Part shown: in pieces, positions 11,401-22,086 of the stretch
Numbering within the stretch: the stretch's first letter is position 1
How the letters are laid out: each line of letters starts with the position of its first letter
Source of the DNA: Paraescarpia echinospica
Taxonomy: Eukaryota > Annelida > Polychaeta > Sabellida > Siboglinidae
Length of the DNA: 64,000 bases
NCBI GenBank assembly: GCA_020002185.1
Contig: CM034535.1
Location: 69,861,228 to 69,925,227 of the forward strand
Direction of reading: 5' to 3'
The notes under the pieces: model-generated
What the model saw: the letters and a program-made list of their open reading frames with translations, nothing else
Told to the model about the DNA's origin: nothing
The model's database searches: none
Translations under genes and position numbers: made by a program

Positions 11401-13904
11401 CTAACAAACAGATATCCTTCCAGGATATGTCAGTCAGAGTCTACACACAATTTAGAATAGTTGCCTGTGGCCCTTCCACAAAAACGTGCCTAAACACGAC
11501 AACTGTATAGCATAAAGTTGACCGGCTAACAAAATCCCTGCCATGTCATGCCTGTAAGAGTCAACACACAAATTTAGAATAGTTGCCTGTGGCCCTCCCT
11601 CCGTAAAAGTCTAAACACAATGTAGAATAGTTGCTCGTGGCCGTCATAACTAACAAAAATCCATCCACTCTTGGTATGTAAGTCTACACACAATTTAGAA
11701 TAGTTGCCGGTGGCCCTCCCACCAAAACGTATATAAATACGACAACTGTATAGCATAAAGTTTACCGGCCTAACAAACAGATATCCTTCCAGGATATGTC
11801 AGTCAGAGTCTACACACAATTTAGAATAGTTGCCTGTGGCCCTTCCACAAAAACGTGTATAAACACGACAACTGTATAGCATAAAGTTGAACAGCTAACA
11901 AAAGTCCTGCCATGTAATGCCTGTAAGCATTCAATGTTGACATATTATCGCTCAAAAACAACAGAATTTATCCCCGCGGTTATACCAGATCTACAAGTAC
12001 TCATTGCGTAAAAACTCAACCGAAAATGTGCATCCGAATGCCATGACAATGCACCACGCCATCTTCGATGTTGGACATTAACATTTTTACTCGATGACGC
12101 GCCCCGTGAAATTAACCAAATATTACTCCCACTGCGTGAATAATCATATAATGGCACCCCGCATACTACGGTAAAACCTATAATTCCCAATGTCTGAGAA
12201 ATGGACTCCGTCCCTGCGGAAAACAGGCCGAATACTGTTCCACAGGCGTTTATGCCGCCAGAAAGAAATTCCGTCAGTGTTGGAACAAAACGCATCAAGG
12301 TACTGATTGATCTGGACAACCCGCTCCGCTCCTACCGCGTAACTCGAGTTCCGCCATCTTTGCCGACGACAAACCTGACACACAACAACGCGGCGTACGC
12401 CCGTACCGAGCAATCTCACAGCGAGACGTTGGATGTCAATCGCAATCATGATTGGGTTCGGGTAAGATCTCCCATCGAGATCATCACCACCCAAGTGGAT
12501 CACGATGACATCCGCCCGACACGAAACTATCCGCGCCATCATGGCCGGCGCCAGGAACGTCTCCAGGGTCGCCCCACGATGACCTAGAAACTGGACATCG
12601 CACGGGCGGCCCTGAACTTCGAATCCGGCAAACAGATCTGCCGATTCTACGAACGTACGCAGCCATGAAACATGACTATGACCGATACACAGAACAGAAA
12701 TCGGGGAACACGCCGACGACATGATAGGGCCGACGACGAATTCAAACTACGAGATGACAAAATGGCGGAACCCGAATCGTGATAATTAAACGCAAATCAA
12801 ATATAACGAAAATACTCAGCTCAATCCAGCTGAGAGACGTCCAAATCACCCCGATGCAGCGACGAATCGTAGCTGAACTAACGGACGAGAAGAAACAGAT
12901 GATCGTGCAAAATATAAGAACCAATACAAACTCGTATCAAATTAGACAAACGTCTGCCCCTTTATGCTTTCGCAAACGGAGTGCGGGATCAGCTTAGGAT
13001 TCTCCCGAGGGACGCGCGCCAGTGCGCGCTGATTGGTTGATTTGATTCTCCCCACGGGAGTAATTAACACGTCCTTGCATAAATTAGCCTCCTCTAATGG
13101 GAGGCCTCCGTGTGCTGTTGTCTTGCACAAAGTCCAGTATGCAAATCGGCTGTGCCAGATGTGCACACCATCATATGCATGATCAGTATGAATAACAATG
13201 GCATCATAATATAATACCGAGGATAACACATAAAAGCACAACAAAGTACACTTATTTCCAATGTGGTACTCATAAAAATGAATAACTAATGATAATGAAA
13301 ATAAATACAATAAATAAATAAACATTATAGAATAGCAATAACGGTTTGTTTATCTGAAGAATCAGAATCAATTTATTATTGGCAACTTTTCAGTTGGATT
13401 GTACATACATTATATTTCCAAGATGGCGATCGTGTCAAAAGAGGTAATGTTTGATATGTTATATTTCCAAGATGGGCATTTCAAATATAGTATATAAGTA
13501 GAGGGGGCTTTTACGTGTATATTGTCAATAATTACTAGCAGTATTTTTCAAATAAATTGCTTGTTGTATGTACAATCCAACTTTTCAGTTGGATTGTACA
13601 TACATTCAGTTGGATTGCAGATACATTATATTTCAAATAAATTGCAATTGTTGCAGCGAATGGAATGCGCGCTCTTCCCCGCCGCTCGAAATGTCTAAGA
13701 AGGCGTAGATGTCGCTGCTGCTCCTGGGGAAATGTTCACTGCCATTGGACATCATGGGGATGTTACTGTCATGCGGTTCCTCAGAGGTCCGGAGGTTGCT
13801 ACGTTAGAAAAGGAAACAACTGGGACTACGCTTCGGGAAACCGCGGGGCCTGGTGCGTATGCACCTATCGCAGTCCCGGCTCACTCTTTGCGCGGGCCCC
13901 ATAG
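4945..13904 (+). CDS. Spliced gene for a secreted cysteine-rich prepropeptide (copy A)
   Basis: Inferred exons are 4945-5016 (phase 0 end), 5832-5886, 6598-6621, optional 13423-13443, and 13657-13904 with TAG. All are bounded by AG/GT and keep frame, giving 132 residues, or 139 with the optional exon. Exon 1 encodes a 24-residue signal peptide starting MRVSAVLLFALLALVVVAA. Exon 2 encodes an acidic propeptide (EETDDLSLSVNEESDEAS). Exon 3 ends in Lys-Arg, a proprotein-convertase site. The last exon encodes an Arg-rich peptide of about 81 residues with ten Cys, including a CxCC and a GCYC motif. This is the layout of secreted defence, venom or signalling peptides, but I do not recognise the family. 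A 6.5-kb Ngaro element occupies the intron between 6621 and 13423. Donors and acceptors are strong, and the second copy at 22.3-24.5 kb has the same exon layout. Expression is not shown. Confidence 0.7.
5448..5565. repeat. (AT)n-rich microsatellite
   Basis: Runs of ATAT with ACAT interruptions inside intron 1 of the peptide gene. The open frames across it are low-complexity Tyr/Ile repeats and not genes. Confidence 0.85.
6008..6235. repeat. (ACGT)n / (GTAT)n microsatellite
   Basis: Tandem CGTA then GTAT units inside intron 2. The corresponding intron of copy B carries a longer GTAT array (22862-23092). Cys-Met-Tyr-Val repeat frames here are spurious. Confidence 0.9.
6671..7093 (-). repeat. 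Split direct repeat B2 of the Ngaro element
   Basis: Nearly identical to 7559-7981; I see only scattered mismatches. It is the 3' terminal repeat of the element on its coding strand. Confidence 0.85.
7322..7981 (-). repeat. Internal A2-B1 split direct repeats of the Ngaro element
   Basis: 7322-7559 repeats the right terminus (12937-13174) and 7559-7981 repeats the left terminus. The two abut, forming the fused internal copy that characterises split-direct-repeat elements. Confidence 0.85.
8054..8428 (-). pseudogene. Tyrosine recombinase of the Ngaro element, 3' end broken
   Basis: The C-terminal part of a DIRS/Ngaro-type tyrosine recombinase. The H-x-x-R signature appears in KGHSFRIGAVTAAA. 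The residues expected to carry the nucleophilic Tyr (a Y-I-R-I stretch) appear in another frame just before the stop, which points to a small deletion or frameshift near 8065. Recombinases of this class insert a double-stranded cDNA circle without duplicating the target. It lies downstream of the RT/RNase H frames and slightly overlaps them. Probably non-functional. Confidence 0.65.
8421..8801 (-). pseudogene. RNase H region of the Ngaro polyprotein
   Basis: Shows the LYTDAAGGVGYGA motif of RNase H domains in DIRS/Ngaro elements. It follows the RT frame at 8812-9243 and is separated from it by a frame break, so the original polyprotein is no longer continuous. Confidence 0.65.
8812..9243 (-). 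pseudogene. Reverse transcriptase palm/thumb fragment of the Ngaro element
   Basis: The catalytic motif reads VIDDFIIVSDS, and a downstream FLGIILDT motif marks the end of the RT palm. It continues the RT domain that starts in the 9110-10060 frame and overlaps it in another frame, so at least one frameshift splits the enzyme. Confidence 0.7.
9110..10060 (-). pseudogene. Zinc-knuckle gag end plus N-terminal reverse transcriptase of the Ngaro element
   Basis: The N-terminal third has Cys/His groups (CHKC-like CQSCGGSGHPAVRC), followed by a Pro/Gly-rich linker. It then enters an RT N-terminus with the palm motif VAKVDVESAFRIIPV and a PMGCSSS turn. This is the typical gag-to-pol transition of DIRS/Ngaro elements. 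The RT continues in the next frame at 8812-9243. Confidence 0.7.
10057..10764 (-). CDS. Gag-like protein of the Ngaro element (N-terminal part)
   Basis: A 235-residue frame with a basic, Arg-rich start, a Pro-rich middle and a short putative coiled segment (WERDMERRMAASEKMLHEI). It abuts the zinc-knuckle/RT frame, so the two were probably one gag-pol unit. The function is inferred from position. Confidence 0.5.
   Translation of the reverse strand: MICRMPRATRGRGRPARRASLTRQTRSRTAATAVPLAAPPPPVSGGMPPPPVLLAYPPPLVALGTPPLQCSVHENFEDAADLQAVVNGTLGPVGPQSAWERDMERRMAASEKMLHEIHSMVQALRPAPTVLRPDPALTSESAAFGSAAQLAAASGHGPIPEVTRPLTANETVPPLSACQGNARATPWPNTNTVPGTELIELLLRKGVTGRPMMKHLGPCVISGGGPGTPSTGSYG
10840..11935. 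repeat. Tandem repeat block inside the Ngaro element
   Basis: Degenerate units, mostly 110-190 bp, each containing an AGAATAGTTGCCTGTGGCC-like core and an ACGACAACTGTATAGCATAAA-like core. A block of about 420 bp (from about 11220) is itself duplicated (from about 11595). No coding potential. The block lies between gag and the SGNH ORF. Confidence 0.8.
12144..12722 (-). CDS. SGNH/GDSL-type hydrolase ORF of the Ngaro element
   Basis: A 192-residue frame. It has a GHSH block in place of GDS near the N-terminus (VLCIGHSHVSW), a central IVIHLGGDDLDG block and a C-terminal DGVHFSDIG carrying the Asp and His of the catalytic dyad. SGNH hydrolases are known accessory ORFs of Ngaro elements, and their role in retrotransposition is unclear. 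It is the first ORF after the 5' terminal repeat. It appears intact. Confidence 0.7.
   Translation of the reverse strand: MSSACSPISVLCIGHSHVSWLRTFVESADLFAGFEVQGRPCDVQFLGHRGATLETFLAPAMMARIVSCRADVIVIHLGGDDLDGRSYPNPIMIAIDIQRLAVRLLGTGVRRVVVCQVCRRQRWRNSSYAVGAERVVQINQYLDAFCSNTDGISFWRHKRLWNSIRPVFRRDGVHFSDIGNYRFYRSMRGAII
13330..13412 (-). repeat. Short 3' LINE fragment
   Basis: Matches, in reverse, the 3' end of the plus-strand LINE at about 31635-31690. The same fragment lies at 24030-24095 in gene copy B, so it predates the duplication. Confidence 0.55.
13657..13904 (+). CDS. Mature-peptide exon (Cys-rich) of gene copy A
   Basis: Follows a TTGCAG acceptor and is read in phase 1, continuing from the Lys-Arg exon. 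It encodes about 81 residues: a basic N-terminal part (RRSKCLRRRRC), then ten Cys in all, with CRCC, GCYC and a final CVC, and several Trp. The stop is TAG at 13902-13904. The second frame through the same DNA (from 13732) is also open, in both copies, and is treated as a chance overlap. Confidence 0.7.
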
Positions 13905-14014
13905 CGGCTGCTTTCACCTGTTGGCGATGGTGCTTCAAGCCTACTCCGTCAGGGGCCGCCATTATGACAGCAATAGATTACAAGGCGATGTCGGCTAACA
14001 TTATCACTGGACTC

Positions 14015-16189
14015 TTAACAAGATTTAACAAGATTTAACAAGATTGCCATCCAGAGAATTAACTCTAGATGGCAGGTGGACAAGGAAGCCCTTTGGCTTA
14101 TCGAGAGTCCAACCCTTTTATCTACATATATCCAGCCCTTCTGAGGTATGTGTCGATTTTATTTTTAAACATATTCACACTCTAGCACCCACACAATCAT
14201 CAGATAATCTGTTCCATTCATTTACAGTCCTTTGTGAAAATGAGAACTTTCTCACGTCTAATCTACACTGCTCCTTTACTAATGTAACTTTATGTCCTCT
14301 AGTCTTTCTATCTTTCTTAACTGAAAAAAACATATTTCTATCAATATTTTCATAACCATTCAATATTTTAAACACTTCTATCTGATCTCCTCTCAATCTC
14401 CTGGTCTCTAGTGTTGTTAAACCACATTCTTTTAGGCGTTTTTCATAACTAAGATCCCTCAGTTTTGGTATCATTTTAGTCGCTCTCCTCTGTACTCTTT
14501 CTAGCATATCTATGGATGTCCTTGCGGTATGGCCTCCATGCTTGTATACAATATTCTAAATGAGGCCTAACTATTGTTTTGTACAGCGGTATTATTAGTT
14601 CTTTTTCTTTATATGCTATATTTCGCCTAATCAATCCAAGGATTTGATTTCCTTTTGAAGCTGCAATTCCACACTGCTCTGAAACCTTCATGTCAGCACT
14701 AATTGTCAGCCCTAAGTCTTTTCTTTTACAGTAGTACTTAGTACAGTTCCCCCCATTGTATATTCTACATATTCGTTCCCATGTCCTGTGTGGAGGCATT
14801 TACATTTCCCAAAATTGAACAACATTTACCACTTTTCAGACCATTTGATCAACCTGTCAAGATCATCTTGTAAATGCTGTCTATCACCATCACTTTCAAT
14901 CCTTCTAAACACTTTTGTATCATCTGCAAATTTCAACACCTTGCTAGCTATATCACCGTCCAAATCGTTTATATATATTAAGAATAATATAGGTCCCAGT
15001 ACTGATCCCTGTGGAACCCCACTCAAAACTGATTTCCAGTTTGAAGCCTCCCCATCAACAACTACCCGTTGTCTTCTGTCAATCAGCCATTTTTCTATCC
15101 AGTTAATTATACCATTTCCTATGCCATGGGCTTTAGTTTAAGCAGTAATCTCTGATGTGGCACTTTGTCGAAAGCTTTTTGAAAATCTAAGTAGATGATA
15201 TTTACTGGTGATCCATCATCTACCCACTTAGTGATATCTTCCAAAAAACATAACATATTTGTTAAGCATGACCTCGCTTTTAGAAACCCATGTTGAGATG
15301 GGTTTATCAAGTTATGTTTAACAAGAAAATTCACCATGTGATCTTTAATTAGTCTTTCTAATAATTTACAAATCACCGATGTTAAACTAACTGGTCTATA
15401 ATTATTTGACTTGTTTCTCGAACCTTTTAAATAACGGTATAATGTTTGCTTCTTTCCATTCTAAAGGAACCACTCCCTCTTCTAATGACAAGTTGAAAAC
15501 TGTTGCAAGCGGTATGCTAATTTGTTCTACAATTTCCATAGTAGTTTGGGTGGAATACCATCCACTAAGGTGATTTATTTTTCCTTCATAGCCCTAATTT
15601 TCTTAGCTACCATTTCTGGGGTTACAATTAACTGTCTTAAATAGTCTGATTCTGCCCCCTGAACTTAATAGCCCTCTGGTACTGGCAGTGAACTAGTGTC
15701 TCTGGTAAAACACTGAACTAAAAAATACTCATTTAGGCCTCTGTTTCATTAAGAACTTCCTTCTGATATTATATATCTAGCACATCTCTAGAGAGGACCT
15801 GACCTTTATCCTGAACTTTCTGTTTGTTTCCTGAACATACGCATAAAAACTCTTGCTGTCATGTTTTATATTACAAGCTAATTTATGTTCATAGCTTCTC
15901 TTTGAATTTCTAATTTCAGCTGTAGCTTGGTTTAGTGCTTCTTTATAAAGGTTGTAGTCTTCGTCATTGCCAGTACGTCTATAAGACTTCCACATCATTT
16001 GTTTATACTTAATTTTTCTAATGGCTTCTTTCGATAAGTATTTCTTTCTGGTCCGTTTCCCTTGTTTTTTGAAGGGAACAAATTTATCTACGATGCACTC
16101 TATTTCATTCTTTAAGATATTCCAGCATTCTGTTGCTGTCTTATTCTTCAGTGTATTATTCCAGTCTATCTTTGCTAAATATTTCCTCT
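14015..16189 (-). mobile_element. CR1-like LINE, copy 1 (5'-truncated, broken)
   Basis: The minus-strand 3' terminus shows the decamer repeat AAATCTTGTT (seen here as AACAAGATTT three times), typical of short-repeat CR1 tails. RT frames are broken at 14175-14507, 14476-14799, 14826-15026 (GVPQGSVLGPILFLIYINDL), 15119-15376 and 15777-16220. Gene copy B at 24630 is the empty site, so the insertion followed the duplication. Confidence 0.85.
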
Positions 16190-16316
16190 CTAATTGACTG
16201 CGTCCAGTAATTTCGTTCACCTTGGAACTATTAATGAGACCAACTGAAATAATAATTTAACCGTAACTAGTCCATGCTTCTCAACTAAGCCGTCTCCAGT
16301 TAGTAACATGTTACAC

Positions 16317-16446
16317 ACTATGGTTTCTTTCACTGTGTCCTGTATTTGAAAAATTGTGTGGCGTTGAACATTGTCAATAAGTCGGTGATAATAAAACGAA
16401 ATCAGCCAAAGATACATTTGTTGCATATCATTTTTGAACACACACA

Positions 16447-16545
<99 letters not shown>

Positions 16546-16931
16546 ACACGCATCGCACACACGCACAATATCGCACATTATCGCATACATACACACACAC
16601 ACACCACACATTACCACACACATCATTACCACACACACTCCACATTAACTCCGCCACACACACACACACACACCCACACACACACACGCATCACCACATT
16701 ATTGCCACATCGCACACACACACACACGCACGTACACACACACACACTCACACACACACACACACGCACACACACACGCACGCACGCACACACACATACA
16801 CACACTCACACACACACGCACGCACACACACACACGCACGCTCGCACGCACGCACAAACACACATACACACACACAAACACACACACACACACACATGAA
16901 CACGGACACGAATACGCACACAGACGACACA

Positions 16932-16966
<35 letters not shown>

Positions 16967-17123
16967 GCAGTCCTAACAGAGTAAAATAGCTGGTTGGAAT
17001 CGTGGAAGACTACATATAGTATTTAATTGTTTATGTTAATAATTTGTATTGTTAACCGCGCGATAACCTTCCAATTTTCCCCAGTCAGGCGAGTTGATTA
17101 TTTATACTTGTTTCTAAGCAGCA
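16317..17123. repeat. Insert dominated by (CA)n microsatellites
   Basis: Sequence absent from the equivalent place in copy B (around 24755). It holds long CA arrays at 16441-16540 and 16640-16965. The Thr-His and Cys-Val repeat frames over it are spurious. Confidence 0.85.
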
Positions 17124-17639
17124 CACCATTCAGCGGTCAGTCATAGACAGTCCACTGGAATCGTGCCGCACCTGTTCCAATTTGTGCCACTGCGGACGCA
17201 AAATTGTAATATCGCAGTCACTCGATCTGCTGTTTCTTCAAGACTACGAATTGATAGTCTTGAAGAGACATTTTATGGTTTACGCTCATACACGGTATAT
17301 AAACGTATTCTAAACATCACATTTGAAAGTGTATGAATCCTTTGTTTGCAAAGAAAACAGCACACGTTATCACAGGACATGGCGTTTCAGCATTTTCAAC
17401 ATTTGTCATAAAGTTGACACTTTTTATACGTCTAAGTTGTTCCTAAGAGGTGGCGAAGTGTGACTTCCCACTTTCTAAAGTTTTTTCCCTGGCAAGATTT
17501 GAGTTTCTACGCTATATGACCAGAGATTTACCTGTATTATATTGAACATCCGCTAGGCTAATATATGTTGAGTAAAGTGTGCTGTCGATTGGTGGAAGGA
17601 ACAATGAGAAGTAGACCATCAGCGTACATCAGCAGATTA

Positions 17640-17750
17640 AACCTAACACACGCACATCACACATACGCACACGCGCACACGCGCACACGCGCACACGCGC
17701 ACACGCGCATACGTGCACACACACACACACAAACAGACACGCACACGGAA
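17640..17750. repeat. (CACACG)n / (CA)n microsatellite
   Basis: CA-rich array immediately 5' of a SINE fragment. The counterpart in copy B is at 25265-25385. Confidence 0.85.
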
Positions 17751-17751
17751 C

Positions 17752-17892
17752 GCAGATGGGATGCTTCCCAGAGAAGTCGAGATGATGTTCGATTGATCAG
17801 GTCTTCCACCCCAGGGAGTAAAGTGTAAAAACGCTTTGAGCAGTCCCGAGGACTGGATATTGCGCTATATCAGAACTTACCTTTAGTACCTT
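17752..17892 (+). mobile_element. SINE fragment, 3' part only
   Basis: Aligns with the 3' half of the SINE at 25393-25697, from GGATGCTTCCCAGAGAAG to the GCGCTATATCAGAAC tail. The tRNA-like head is missing, so this copy lost it after the segmental duplication. Confidence 0.6.
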
Positions 17893-18517
17893 TATGTATA
17901 CGCACACGCACCACACCAAACACACAAACCCGCGGGCGCGCACGCACACACACCGCACCACGCGCACACGGCATGATCAGTTCTAAAGATGGCTGAGATG
18001 AATAATGGTTTGCCAGTGTTATGATAGGCTACTGGTGAAAACGTATATGTCATTGCACGTTTACAGAGCTCTATCAGTATAGGTGACTAGGCGCCGTGAG
18101 GTGGCAGAACAGGCCCCTCACTACGGCCTGGAATATCAAGGGTCTGCCAATGTTACCGGTAGGTGGCTTTAACCCAGATTCGGGAAGAGACGATGATTGG
18201 CTCTCAGGCCAACTGTGATATAACAAACTAAATAAGGATACACCTTTATTAGATAATACTATGTTATAACAAACAGTCAACATTAAACTTATATTGAAAC
18301 ATGTCACACACAAAATAAACCGACATTATACTTGTTTACGTACTTTAGTGCCTTTTAATCACATGCATATTCATTATGTGGCAGCTCTTGGCAGTTGGGT
18401 TGTCAACAGATGGGCTGTCAAAACGCGATACTGAGCCAGACTATCTTCCTGGCGAAGCCACGCAGCCAGGCGAGAGTCGCTTAAGACTACAGCGGAGCGC
18501 GCTTCGCGCTACCCCTC

Positions 18518-18702
18518 CACATTCATTTACAGACCTTTGTGAAAATTAGAACTTTCTTATATCTAATCTGCATTGCTCCTTTACTAATGTAACTTTATGT
18601 CCTCTGGTCCTTCTAGCTTTCTTAACTGAGAACAAAATATTTCTATCAATATTTTCATAACCATTCAATATTGTAAACACTTCTATCTGATCTCCTCTCA
18701 AA
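18518..18702 (-). mobile_element. CR1 fragment (C-terminal RT coding)
   Basis: About 185 bp matching the region of CR1 copies 1-3 just upstream of their 3' ends, for example 14216-14390. No flanking tail. Confidence 0.75.
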
Positions 18703-19285
18703 ATGTGTGTCACTGTCATGCCGTAATTTTATTAGTGTGCAGTTTTATTATTTATTATGTTGTTATTATACATATGTGTATCACCTACCGCTTTTAAATA
18801 CCATGTAATTAGGCTTACTAGAAAAGTTACATAAACAACAAATTGTAAGCGTTTCACTTAGGTTTAGCAACTTTTGTTGTAACTTTATTTGCATTGTATT
18901 GATTAAGTAACAAACCGCTAGTGATTTAACATATTGATACTTTTTGTAAAGATTTGATGCAAAACGGCGTATAATTATTCCATTAACTACGACCAATTTA
19001 TGTAACACCAGATTATTTTCATAACGGGAAAATTCGTGCCAGATCAAAATTCGAGTCACTCAACTTTAGTGTTCTAATGCTCTTAGTCTATTTTAATACG
19101 GAGCTCGTTTTTCTACACTGCCTGATCTCGCACTGATTCACATGACACACAGATAGTAGATATTTTTATGCAGGCATCTTTTATGAAATTTTTAGTTTTT
19201 AGAATTTGCAGCTCTATTTTTGTGAGTTTTTTTAGCAGGGATTTACTAAAACGTTAACGCTATCAAAGTCATTAAAACTGTATTA
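18703..19285. repeat. Downstream part of the segmental duplication, copy A
   Basis: Aligns with 26525-27065 in copy B, including the ACATATGTGTATCACCTACC landmark (18768 and 26590). No gene is recognised. Confidence 0.6.
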
Positions 19286-19689
19286 TTGTATGTGATATGT
19301 TTGGATATGTATTGTATTTGTGCATATACACATTTTTTTTTAGTATTTGTTTATTTTAACATACCATTAATACTCCAATACATGCATATATGTAATCAAG
19401 TAATCTCGGTTTCTTTTCTTTTCCTGCACATTTACATTTGCACTTCCTTCAGTAAAATTGAGTTGAAACAAATTATTATTGTGGCTCCTATGAGAGCGAC
19501 TGTTATTGTCTTAATAGGAGTCACAGACCCCATCTAATTTGAAACTACACTGCATTTGTATATATGAATATATATGCCTATTCACGTTACGTTAATTTGA
19601 TATTATACACATATTGTAATTGGGATATAAATAAAACTTTCTTGTTCTTGTTCTTAAGAACACAATTGGACACACAATGTCTGCTTTTA

Positions 19690-19803
19690 CCTGTACACGC
19701 ACGCACACCCACGTGCACGCACACGCATACGCGCACGCACACGCACACGCACACGCACACGCACACACGCACACACGCACACGGACACACACACACACAA
19801 ACA
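19690..19803. repeat. (CACACG)n microsatellite
   Basis: CA-rich array; counterpart at 27100-27262 in copy B. Translated repeats are spurious. Confidence 0.85.
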
Positions 19804-20519
19804 TATTAGTTATACCAGACTGGGTGGTTGGTTGTGTGTGTTTTCAAACTCAGTATCAGCCGAAGACACATAAAAAAATGCCCACACACACAATCGGTAA
19901 TAAAGAACAGATGTGACGACCAACCGTTCGAATAGGTCTTTGTTGTATATAAAGAATACTCATACACATTTAAACAAAGTGTGCACTCACACACACTCGA
20001 TCACAATAAACAGATGTCATACAATATTACGAACCGTTAAATTGTAATATATGTTTGTGTGAAATGATGTGTTACGCAAGAATTTCGTTTACTCTATTTT
20101 GCTGTGTCAGCAAGAGGCTTTGTCTGAAAGGAAATGTTTTCATATTAAAAATTTAAATATGAGGATTCTTTGGTGATATTAAGAAGTTGTCATTTGTTTT
20201 CGTAATTTCTTTCATGATTATAAACGACCAGGTGCACCTCGTAATATACCGTCGTTATGACTAACAACACATAGATGTGTCAGCGATGGTGTGTTTTAAA
20301 TAATCCTCGTATGAAAATAATGTCACATATACTCCATACAGTCAGTTTTCACACATATATATGTTTTAGAGTGGACAGACTCGGCCTAATCTTTTATCGC
20401 TCGTCGCCTAGCAACATGATGTCAGTTACACCGCACCTCGACCACTACGGCACCTGTGACTCACAATGAACCGTCGTCCTGACTAACGAAAAAGATATAT
20501 GAATGACGCTGTATTATCC
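19804..20519. other. No recognisable gene
   Basis: AT-rich sequence between the end of duplication copy A and the next 3.3-kb repeat. I see no supported coding region or RNA gene. Confidence 0.45.
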
Positions 20520-22086
20520 GATTATAACTAAATCATACCCAAGACAGGGCCGTAGACTCCCAAATCACACCCAACATAGGGCCGTAGTCTGTGGGTTCGG
20601 GGAGTTCACGCGAACCCCACTTTTAACGACCCTCCTTTTAGAAAGGAGCCACCCTACAAATATGTTTTTATAGAAAATGTTAGGTTGTAAACACATCCAT
20701 AGATCAGCCGTATGAAACGCCCGATGGATGGTGTTTTCAAAAAAATACAACGACCTATCGATGTCGCGATACAATACAAGAGATAGAAAAAATTAACTAT
20801 CGATATATATCGGCGATAGCACAGTGAACTATCGATAGTAAGTATAGTTGGCCAAACTTGTTTCGCTGTAATACAGATGTGATTTTTCAACTTGATTACG
20901 TAATATCTACTTATTTACCGAGTCCACCGACACAACGTCAACAGTTGTCGATGAAATCACCATCATTGAAGGATTGCCATTGTGAAACAACTGACTCCAA
21001 ATCTAAGCAATGGCGTCACCCGCCAATTTTGAATTGGTTCAATCGAGTTGTAATTTAACTGACATCAACTAAAATAATAGCATATTTAGCTTCAAGTAGA
21101 CTATCGCGATATCATCGCAACAGGCATAGTACTTACAGTTTTATCGCGATTCTGTTATAAATTTTATTTCCTTGCAGTTACACACGGAGTTTTTAATGAC
21201 CAGAATTCAGAAGAAACGACATGCTGCTTTCTGGAACAGGCGTCTAAATATACGTTGCAAAGTGTGTTAGAAAAATTTTTGTCATTTTATCCAGTTCCAT
21301 CTGCTTTTTCTGGAGGTCCCTTGAGTTTGTGCTGCCTGAATAATAGTTCGACCCAAATAGTTTATATTTAGTTACGTAATGCCAACTTATACTTGTAAAA
21401 CATTTCACACAAAAATGTTTCCCATAATACATACTATCTAAGATATGATGGTTTTAGACATAATAATATCACATATATATATATATTTATATATACAGCT
21501 GTATATTAACAAAAACGCCCGTCACGTTACTGGGTGCCTTGGTAGATAACAGCCGTGATAGTAGTATTTCGAAATGTCAAAATACACTCAGCTTTATTAT
21601 ATAAACACCATTGCGCGCTCGCAGATTATCGTTGTATTTTTAAAATGACGAGGGTCGGAGATAATGCGAAGTTCATGTCCATCGATAGGACCTAATGATA
21701 GCGTAGAATTATCAATTAATATTCGTATTGCTATACTATTCGTATGAGGATAGACATATGCATTATTGTGTCTGCGCCTACTCCATGTTGCCAATTCCAT
21801 GACGCAGGGACCGTTTTCCTGAAGTATTTGCCAAGCACGCGTTGGTCCTGCGATTATTAGGTTACGTTTCATGTATTACGCGCATCTTATGTTTAACGCT
21901 CCGAACAAATGATTCATCCCAAAAAAGGTGAGATTCTTAACATATATGAGGAGGTATATTGAAAATATATAGGTCTTACGCCCTACTCGTGGGGTCGTAA
22001 ATTAATCCCTGAAAACTTGGTTTTATATTTGCCTGCCCGCCCGCCCGCCCGCCCGCCCGCCCGCCCGCCCGCCCGCCCGCCCGCTT
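20520..22086 (+). repeat. About 3.3-kb interspersed repeat, copy 2 (internally deleted)
   Basis: Matches the first roughly 650 bp of copies 1 and 3, then jumps to the block beginning TTTTTAATGACCAGAATT. It ends in a CCCG array at 22032-22083. It marks the start of the second duplication unit. Confidence 0.65.
22032..22083. repeat. (CCCG)n tetranucleotide array
   Basis: Occupies the same place as the CCTG arrays of the other two copies, but every unit reads CCCG. The change has therefore been homogenised across the array. Confidence 0.9.

Larger units (their letters stand above)
6671..13174 (-). mobile_element. Ngaro-like tyrosine-recombinase retrotransposon with split direct repeats
   Basis: Two pairs of direct repeats flank the coding region: 6671-7093 with 7559-7981 (423 bp, offset 888) and 7322-7559 with 12937-13174 (238 bp). 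On the minus strand the order is A1 (12937-13174), ORFs, B1-A2 (7322-7981), spacer, B2 (6671-7093), which is the split-direct-repeat layout of Ngaro/PAT elements. The ORFs run SGNH hydrolase, gag-like, RT/RNase H, tyrosine recombinase. The homologous intron of gene copy B (around 23860) lacks the insert, so it is a natural empty site. Several frame breaks suggest the copy is inactive. Confidence 0.82.

Noticed and set aside
16402..16976. Thr-His and Cys-Val repeat open frames
   Set aside because: Translations of (CA)n microsatellites.
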